Of a DNA stretch of 64,000 bases, positions 57,304 through 64,000 are shown in pieces. The translations under genes were made by a program, and so were the position numbers. Numbering within the stretch: position 1 is the stretch's first letter; the number at the start of each line of letters is the position of its first letter. The notes beneath the pieces are model-generated. The model was not told where the DNA came from, made no database searches, and worked only from the letters and a program-made list of their open reading frames with translations. This DNA is from Pseudomonas syringae (GTDB taxonomy: Bacteria > Pseudomonadota > Gammaproteobacteria > Pseudomonadales > Pseudomonadaceae). The stretch is taken from contig NZ_JPQU01000025.1 in NCBI RefSeq assembly GCF_000737245.1, positions 1 through 64,000 on the forward strand. The letters run 5' to 3'.

Positions 57304-57438
57304 ATGAAACGGGACAAATCTCCGTCCCGTGAAGCACATCGCATAAGCGGTCTGATCACTGCGGGGACTGTTACCGGATCGGCACTAATTGCAATCGCGC
57401 GCATGCTCGGTGTACAAATGCTCCCCTCGGAATTTTAA
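57304..57438 (+). CDS. Possible 44-residue membrane peptide
   Basis: ATG at 57304 opens MKRDKSPSREAHRISGLITA, then GTVTGSALIAIARMLGVQML, and stops at 57438. Basic N-terminus plus one hydrophobic span would suit a small membrane protein. The ribosome-binding site is weak (CGAG). It overlaps an inverted repeat, so chance is possible. Confidence 0.28.
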   Translation: MKRDKSPSREAHRISGLITAGTVTGSALIAIARMLGVQMLPSEF

Positions 57439-57549
57439 GGGCTGGCTGTTTGACTCCATCAGGAGCACGTCCGCGCTTTGAATCCGGCATTTTATGAATG
57501 TAGATCCGCCTCCTGCCGCTGCTGAAAATAGCAGGAGGTAAGCATCCTA

Positions 57550-57565
57550 TTGGTAAGACGCGACA
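57550..57565 (-). promoter_or_regulatory. Candidate ArgR binding half-site upstream of argF
   Basis: On the minus strand it reads TGTCGCGTCTTACCAA, matching the P. aeruginosa ArgR pattern TGTCGC-N8-AA. It is 127 bases before the argF ATG, with a CTTACC direct repeat 15 bases further along. Confidence 0.4.
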
Positions 57566-57691
57566 TTTTTTTATACCATCGCGCCTTCCCTATTCGTCGC
57601 CCCGAGCGGCTTCCGCCGCAGGTCTCGCCCGTTTTCCCGATAAAACCCGGCTTTGAGCACCTGCGGTCTGTTGCAAAAAAGGTAGTTAATA

Positions 57692-58612
57692 ATGAACCCC
57701 AGGCACTTTCTCTCGATGATGGATTACAAGCCAGAAGAGCTCCTGCGCTTGATTCATCGCGGTGTAGAGCTCAAAGACCTGCGAAATCGTGGCGTGCTTT
57801 TCGAGCCGCTGAAAAGCCGTGTGCTGGGCATGGTGTTCGAGAAATCCTCGACACGTACCCGTGTTTCGTTTGAAGCCGGCATGATCCAGCTCGGGGGTCA
57901 GGCGATCTTTTTGTCGCCTCGGGATACTCAATTGGGCCGTGGCGAGCCGATTGGCGACGCCGCGCGAGTGCTTTCGAGCATGCTTGACGGTGTGATGATT
58001 CGGACTTTTGCCCACAGCAATCTGCTTGAGTTTGCCGCCAATTCCCGGGTACCGGTGATCAACGGCCTATCCGATGATCTGCACCCCTGTCAGTTGCTGG
58101 CCGACATGCAAACCTTCCTTGAGCATCGCGGCTCCATCAAGGGCAAGACTGTTGCCTGGATTGGCGATGGCAACAACATGTGCAACAGCTATATAGAAGC
58201 GGCGATCCAATTCGACTTCCAGTTGCGCGTCGCCTGCCCGGCAGGTTACGAGCCTAATCCTGAGTTCCTGGCACTGGCCGGTGATCGGGTTACCGTGCTG
58301 CGCGACCCACGCGAAGCGGTTGCAGGCGCACACCTTGTCAGCACTGACGTCTGGACCTCCATGGGCCAGGAAGAAGAAACCGCCAAGCGCATCGCGTTGT
58401 TCACGCCGTTCCAGGTGACCCGCGAGCTGCTGGATCTGGCGGATTCTGAGGTGCTGTTCATGCACTGCCTGCCAGCCCACCGTGGCGAAGAAATCAGCGT
58501 CGACCTGCTGGATGATCCGCGCTCTGTAGCGTGGGATCAGGCCGAAAACCGTCTGCATGCTCAGAAAGCGCTGCTGGAGTTCCTGGTCGCGCCGTCCTGC
58601 CAGCCGGCATGA
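57692..58612 (+). CDS. argF: Ornithine carbamoyltransferase, anabolic
   Basis: A 306-residue enzyme converting ornithine and carbamoyl phosphate to citrulline. The carbamoyl-phosphate motif is [20 protein letters not shown]. Other motifs are [20 protein letters not shown] (HPCQ), [20 protein letters not shown], the SMG-like loop SMGQEEE, and [20 protein letters not shown]. The length fits the anabolic trimer form. It overlaps the next gene, an ABC ATPase, by four bases, as in P. aeruginosa PA3537-PA3538. Confidence 0.96.
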   Translation: MNPRHFLSMMDYKPEELLRLIHRGVELKDLRNRGVLFEPLKSRVLGMVFEKSSTRTRVSFEAGMIQLGGQAIFLSPRDTQLGRGEPIGDAARVLSSMLDGVMIRTFAHSNLLEFAANSRVPVINGLSDDLHPCQLLADMQTFLEHRGSIKGKTVAWIGDGNNMCNSYIEAAIQFDFQLRVACPAGYEPNPEFLALAGDRVTVLRDPREAVAGAHLVSTDVWTSMGQEEETAKRIALFTPFQVTRELLDLADSEVLFMHCLPAHRGEEISVDLLDDPRSVAWDQAENRLHAQKALLEFLVAPSCQPA

Positions 58613-59682
58613 GCCAGCCACTGCTGCTGAACCTGCACGATCTGGCCTGCGGTTATCAGGATCAGCGGGTGGTGCAGGATCTCAACCTGCACCTCAACGC
58701 GGGCGACATCGGTTGCCTGCTGGGGTCCTCCGGTTGCGGCAAAACTACTACTCTGCGTGCCATTGCAGGCTTTGAACCGGTCCACGCCGGGGAAATCACC
58801 CTGGCGGGGGAAGTCATTTCAAAACCGGGCTTTACCCTGCCCCCGGAGAAACGCCGGATCGGTATGGTTTTCCAGGACTACGCGCTGTTCCCGCACCTGA
58901 GTGTCGCCGAGAACATCGCCTTCGGTATTCGCAAACATCCTCGCCTCAAACAAGTGACTGAAGAGCTTTTGGAGCTGGTCAATCTCGCTGCGTTGGGCAA
59001 ACGCTTCCCTCATGAACTGTCCGGCGGCCAGCAGCAGCGGGTTGCGCTGGCACGTGCCCTGGCACCCGAGCCGCAACTGTTGCTGCTCGACGAGCCGTTT
59101 TCCAACCTTGACGGCGAATTGCGCAGGCGCCTGAGCCATGAAGTACGAGACATCCTCAAGGCGCGCGGCACCAGTGCCATTCTGGTGACCCATGATCAGG
59201 AGGAGGCTTTCGCGGTAAGTGATCACGTTGGAGTTTTCAAGGAAGGTCGCCTTGAACAATGGGATACGCCTTACAACCTGTATCACGAACCGCTGACGCC
59301 GTTTGTCGCCAGCTTTATTGGTCAGGGCTATTTCATACGCGGCTTGATGGTTGATCCTCAGTCGGTGCAAACCGAGCTGGGCGTACTGCAAGGCAACCGC
59401 GCCTACCCTGGCAGCAAAGGCAGTGCCGTCGAGGTTCTGCTTCGACCGGACGACATCGTCTATGCCCCGGACAGCGAACTCAAAGTCCGGGTGACGAGCA
59501 AGACCTTCCAGGGCGCATCAACCCTGTATCGCCTGCAACTGCCCACGGGCACTCAGCTTGAGGCCATCTTCCCCAGCCACGCCGACTATCAAGCCGGCGA
59601 TCAGGTAGGCATCCAGGTTGCGGCGGAGCATCTGGTGTTGTTTCCGGTTGCGGGAAGTGTGCCGGTGCATAAGGCGGGCTGA
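58609..59682 (+). CDS. ABC transporter ATPase, FbpC/PotA-like
   Basis: A 357-residue ATPase. Walker A is [20 protein letters not shown], the Q-loop is [20 protein letters not shown], the signature is [20 protein letters not shown], Walker B is [20 protein letters not shown], and the switch is [22 protein letters not shown]-terminal TOBE-type regulatory domain (about residues 235-357) is present. The pattern fits iron(III) or polyamine/thiosulfate importers, but there is no permease or binding protein gene nearby, so the partner is unknown. Its ATG overlaps the argF stop by four bases, so expression is tied to arginine synthesis. Confidence 0.9.
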   Translation: MSQPLLLNLHDLACGYQDQRVVQDLNLHLNAGDIGCLLGSSGCGKTTTLRAIAGFEPVHAGEITLAGEVISKPGFTLPPEKRRIGMVFQDYALFPHLSVAENIAFGIRKHPRLKQVTEELLELVNLAALGKRFPHELSGGQQQRVALARALAPEPQLLLLDEPFSNLDGELRRRLSHEVRDILKARGTSAILVTHDQEEAFAVSDHVGVFKEGRLEQWDTPYNLYHEPLTPFVASFIGQGYFIRGLMVDPQSVQTELGVLQGNRAYPGSKGSAVEVLLRPDDIVYAPDSELKVRVTSKTFQGASTLYRLQLPTGTQLEAIFPSHADYQAGDQVGIQVAAEHLVLFPVAGSVPVHKAG

Positions 59683-59708
59683 ACCTGCCTTGGGGTGCAC
59701 TTCAATCC

Positions 59709-59813
59709 CTGTGGGAGCGTGTGGGCGGCATTCCGACTTGCCCGCAATAAGGCTGGACCGGATTGACCTGATATCTGCGATAGACCTATCGCGGGCAAGC
59801 ACCGCTCCCACAG
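59709..59813. repeat. REPIN with an inserted segment in its left arm
   Basis: The left arm CTGTGGGAGCG is separated from CTTGCCCGCAATAAGG by TGTGGGCGGCATTCCGA. The right arm GGCAAGCACCGCTCCCACAG is intact. The inserted segment resembles, in reverse complement, the one in the repeat at 54001. Confidence 0.8.
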
Positions 59814-59823
59814 AACCGTCAAC

Positions 59824-60294
59824 TCACCCCCGCCCAATCGGCGCGAAGATCGCATTGGTCTGTTCGGCCAGTACCGCAGGCGATAACTCCACCTCAAGGC
59901 CGCGCCGTCCGGCACTGACGTAAATAGTCGTGAACGCTTCGGCGCTTTCGTCAATGAACGTGCGCAAGCGTTTCTTCTGGCCCAAGGGGCTGATGCCTCC
60001 CAACAGATAACCCGTTGAACGCTGCGCTGCTGCCGGATCAGCCATTTCGGTCTTCTTGGCCTTGGCAGCGCTCGCGAGGGCTTTCAGGTCCAGAGTGCCA
60101 ATAACTGGCACCACCGCCACCAGCAACTCGCCTTTTTCGGTACTCGCCAACAGGGTTTTGAATACCTGCGCAGGCTCAAGACCAAGCTTTTCGGCGGCCT
60201 CCAGCCCATAAGAAGCAGCCTTGGGGTCGTGCTCATAGCTGTGGATATGATGTTCGGCGCGAACTTTTTTCAACAAATCCAATGCGGGCGTCAT
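59824..60294 (-). CDS. ybaK: Cys-tRNA(Pro)/Cys-tRNA(Cys) deacylase YbaK
   Basis: A 156-residue trans-editing protein that removes cysteine mischarged on tRNA-Pro. It begins MTPALDLLKKVRAEHHIHSY. Family motifs are LGLEPAQVFKTLLASTEKGE, AKKTEMADPAAAQRSTGYLL with GGISPLGQKKRLRTFIDESA, in which the conserved Lys and the GGISPLG loop are diagnostic. The ATG 60294 follows CTGGAGTGCCGC. It is separate from the glp genes and transcribed away from them. Confidence 0.93.
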   Translation of the reverse strand: MTPALDLLKKVRAEHHIHSYEHDPKAASYGLEAAEKLGLEPAQVFKTLLASTEKGELLVAVVPVIGTLDLKALASAAKAKKTEMADPAAAQRSTGYLLGGISPLGQKKRLRTFIDESAEAFTTIYVSAGRRGLEVELSPAVLAEQTNAIFAPIGRG

Positions 60295-60512
60295 GCGGCA
60301 CTCCAGAGTGAAGGGCAAACTGTTCCAAGCGGGTTACTTTAAGCGATCTTCGCCCGATATGCCGCGTATTGGCGGGCCCTCCGGACAATAACCACAGCAA
60401 TAAACATACATTTCCTACGGCACGAATCAACGCAAGCAGCGCCTGCCCGCTCAGAATCGGTCGCACCGTTCATTTTGACCTTTGACAGCATTCATTCATG
60501 TCTATATTTTTT

Positions 60513-60526
60513 CGTTTTCGAAAACG
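60513..60526. promoter_or_regulatory. Candidate GlpR operator upstream of glpF
   Basis: A perfect 14-base palindrome, CGTTTTCGAAAACG, lies in a T-rich context (TTTTTTCGTTTTCGAAAACG) 125 bases before the glpF ATG. It resembles GlpR operators described in pseudomonads. The rest of the 355-base gap between ybaK and glpF shows no gene. Confidence 0.55.
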
Positions 60527-60650
60527 TACTGGAACTTTAGTCCTTACAAAGGTCGAACCGATGTCGGGGATGGGGTATTCCCCGAGAGGTAAAAAATGAG
60601 CACTGGTGAATTTCACACAGCGCCGCAAAAGAACAAAAAATGAGGTTTCC

Positions 60651-61505
60651 ATGACGATCGAACTGCAACAACCCACGTTGAAAGGCCAGTGTGTCGCTGA
60701 GTTTCTCGGCACTGCCCTGATGATTTTTTTCGGCACAGGATGTGTTGCGGCGCTCAAGGTCGGGGGTGCCAGCTTTGGCCAATGGGAGATCAGCATTATC
60801 TGGGGCTTGGCTGTCGCCATGGCCATTTATTTAAGCGCAGGCGTTTCCGGCGCTCACCTGAACCCGGCGGTCAGCATTGCCCTGAGCCTGTTCGCCGGTT
60901 TCGAGAAGCGCAAATTGCCGTTCTACATCGCGGCTCAAGTCGCAGGTGCGTTCTGCGGCGCGGGCCTTGTTTATTTGCTGTATAGCAGCCTTTTCTTCGA
61001 ATTCGAACAAGCTCACCAGATGATACGCGGCTCATTACAAAGTCTGGAGCTGGCGTCAGCCTTCTCAACCTACCCCAACCCGGCCATTTCCGTCGCCCAG
61101 GCGGCGCTGGTTGAAGGTGTGATTACCGCCATCCTGATGTGCGTGATCATGTCCCTGACTGACGACAATAACGGCTTGCCTCGTGGCGCTCTGGCCCCTC
61201 TGCTCATCGGTCTGCTAGTAGCGCTGATTGGAGCCTCCATGGGCCCGTTGACCGGCTTCGCCATGAACCCGGCGCGGGATTTCGGTCCTAAACTGATGAC
61301 ATTTCTGGCAGGCTGGGACGAAGTGGCATTTACCGGTACTCGTGATATTCCTTACTTTCTGATTCCGATTTTCGCGCCGATTCTCGGTGCCTGCGTCGGT
61401 GCTGCCGGTTATCGTGCGCTGATTGCGCGACACCTTCCCCAAGCGGCTACGCAAGAAGAAGCAAACGTAGAGGCGGCTTCCGGAAAAGTCTCGGCACCGT
61501 ACTGA
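60651..61505 (+). CDS. glpF: Glycerol uptake facilitator GlpF
   Basis: A 284-residue aquaglyceroporin for facilitated glycerol entry across the inner membrane. It has six membrane segments and the two NPA loops, AHLNPAVSIALSLF and FAMNPARDFGPKLM. The Arg after the second NPA is the selectivity-filter residue. The ATG 60651 follows AATGAGGTTTCC. It is the first gene of the glycerol cluster, 50 bases ahead of glpK, and probably in one operon controlled by GlpR. Confidence 0.96.
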   Translation: MTIELQQPTLKGQCVAEFLGTALMIFFGTGCVAALKVGGASFGQWEISIIWGLAVAMAIYLSAGVSGAHLNPAVSIALSLFAGFEKRKLPFYIAAQVAGAFCGAGLVYLLYSSLFFEFEQAHQMIRGSLQSLELASAFSTYPNPAISVAQAALVEGVITAILMCVIMSLTDDNNGLPRGALAPLLIGLLVALIGASMGPLTGFAMNPARDFGPKLMTFLAGWDEVAFTGTRDIPYFLIPIFAPILGACVGAAGYRALIARHLPQAATQEEANVEAASGKVSAPY

Positions 61506-61529
61506 ATTCGCTCGCCATATCTGAAATGA

Positions 61530-63065
<1,536 letters not shown>

Positions 63066-63178
63066 TCTGGGTATGAGCAGGACGGGAGTTAGGTTCAGGA
63101 CGTGAGTTTCCGGCTGACAGGCCTCAGCGCCTGCGGCATGATGGTCGCCATTTGGCGGCCTGAAGGACACTCACAACA

Positions 63179-63934
63179 ATGAACCTGCCACCCCGTCAGC
63201 AGCAGATCCTCGAACTGGTTCGTGAACGCGGCTATGTGAGCATCGAGGAGATGGCCACGCTGTTCGTCGTGACCCCGCAAACCATCCGCCGGGATATCAA
63301 TCAGCTCGCAGAATCGAACCTGTTGCGCCGCTATCACGGCGGCGCGGCTTATGACTCGAGCATTGAAAACACCGCCTACGCCATGCGCGCCGATCAGATG
63401 CGCGATGAAAAACAGCGGATAGCCGAAGCGATTGCGGCGCAGATCCCCGATCATGCCTCCCTGTTCATCAACATCGGCACCACCACCGAATCCATCGCCC
63501 GCGCCCTGCTCAACCACAACAACCTGAAAATCATCACCAACAACCTGCATGTAGCATCGATTCTGAGCGCCAAGGATGACTTCGAAGTCTTGCTGGCTGG
63601 CGGCAACGTGCGTCGCGATGGTGGTGTAGTGGGTCAGGCCAGCGTCGACTTTATCAATCAGTTCAAGGTCGACTTTGCTCTGGTGGGTATTAGCGGTATC
63701 GACGAAGACGGCAGCCTGCTGGATTTCGATTACCAGGAAGTGCGCGTTTCCCAGGCGATCATCGCCAATGCCCGGCAAGTGATTCTGGCTGCGGACTCCA
63801 GCAAGTTCGGCCGCAACGCCATGGTCCGCCTCGGATCGATCAGCCTGATTGATTGCCTGGTCACCGATCAGGCGCCGGTTCCGGCGCTGATGCAACTGCT
63901 GGCGCAGAACAAGATTCGGTTGGAAGTGGTTTAA
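63179..63934 (+). CDS. glpR: Glycerol-3-phosphate regulon repressor GlpR, DeoR family
   Basis: A 251-residue DeoR-type repressor. The N-terminal helix-turn-helix is [20 protein letters not shown] followed by [20 protein letters not shown] and [14 protein letters not shown]. The C-terminal sugar-phosphate-binding domain contains [20 protein letters not shown] and [20 protein letters not shown]. Glycerol 3-phosphate is the expected inducer. Its location after glpFK supports the assignment. glpD would be expected beyond the window. Confidence 0.96.
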   Translation: MNLPPRQQQILELVRERGYVSIEEMATLFVVTPQTIRRDINQLAESNLLRRYHGGAAYDSSIENTAYAMRADQMRDEKQRIAEAIAAQIPDHASLFINIGTTTESIARALLNHNNLKIITNNLHVASILSAKDDFEVLLAGGNVRRDGGVVGQASVDFINQFKVDFALVGISGIDEDGSLLDFDYQEVRVSQAIIANARQVILAADSSKFGRNAMVRLGSISLIDCLVTDQAPVPALMQLLAQNKIRLEVV

Positions 63935-63949
63935 AATCCAGCGCAATCC

Positions 63950-64000
63950 CTGTTGGAGCGAGGCTTGCCCGCGAAGAACGATGACGCGATATGCCTGACA
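63950..64000. repeat. REPIN, TTGGAGCGAGGCTTGCCCGC class, cut by the window end
   Basis: The left half TGTTGGAGCGAGGCTTGCCC with the shared inner GAAGAACGATGACGCGAT is present. The right arm lies outside the window. Confidence 0.8.

Larger units (their letters stand above)
57240..57691 (+). promoter_or_regulatory. argF upstream region
   Basis: A 450-base gap. It contains an inverted repeat ACGGGAC / GTCCCGT (57309-57330), a hairpin CCTCCTGC / GCAGGAGG (57509-57538), and a candidate ArgR site listed separately. A possible 44-codon frame at 57304 is listed separately. The argF ribosome-binding site is AAAGGTAG. Confidence 0.4.

Overview
The window reads as a chromosomal segment of a fluorescent pseudomonad (Pseudomonas fluorescens group). 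This rests on moderately high GC with matching codon use, on many REP/REPIN palindromes of the GTGGGAGCG/GTAGGAGCGAGC type typical of that group, and on gene neighbourhoods resembling P. aeruginosa and P. putida blocks (braCDEFG; metG-rnfB-nth; argG-motY-pyrC-rnt-bfd-bfr-grxD; argF; glpFKR). I found no rRNA, tRNA, insertion sequence, prophage or CRISPR array. It is mostly core genome with small accessory patches.

Layout. 0.2-5.8 kb: a DUF2288 gene, then the high-affinity branched-chain amino acid ABC operon braCDEFG. 6-12 kb: a divergent LysR/short-chain dehydrogenase pair, a lipoprotein, a large FAD oxidoreductase and the NhaA antiporter. 12-20.9 kb: mostly minus-strand envelope and housekeeping genes (glycine-zipper lipoprotein, pdxH, two OmpA-type lipoproteins, an EstB-like serine hydrolase, dinG, a collagen-like secreted protein). 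21-27.3 kb: two SEC-C proteins, a LEA2-like lipoprotein, a GST and a penicillin-acylase-family lipoprotein. 27.5-38.2 kb: the four 'ligase-associated' DNA-repair genes (MBL exonuclease, ATP-dependent ligase, Lhr-type helicase, PdeM endonuclease), split in two by an aotJQMOP-like basic amino acid transport operon. 38.3-45.6 kb: dcd, a cold-shock gene, apbC/mrp, metG, an atypical rnfB, nth and a PA3496-like gene. 45.7-48.5 kb: an accessory patch with an orphan LuxR-type response regulator, a 1.2 kb lower-GC intergenic stretch, a two-HTH protein and a small membrane protein. 48.6-57.2 kb: argG, motY, pyrC, rnt, bfd, bfr, grxD and a molybdopterin oxidoreductase. 57.7-64 kb: argF with an overlapping ABC ATPase, ybaK, and the glycerol genes glpF, glpK and glpR.

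Themes. Amino acid uptake and arginine metabolism recur (bra, aot-like, argG, argF). Iron storage and Fe-S handling cluster at 53-55 kb (bfd, bfr, grxD), with apbC, rnfB and nth elsewhere. More than twenty REP/REPIN loci sit in nearly every suitable gap; one appears to be translated in frame inside a lipoprotein gene. The observations most worth a second look are that in-frame REPIN, the anchor-less orphan RnfB with a duplicated helical tail, the OmpA lipoprotein with three Trp-rich repeats and a histone-like tail, the split repair quartet, and the response-regulator/HTH patch. I did not find a clearly novel multi-gene defence or biosynthetic system.
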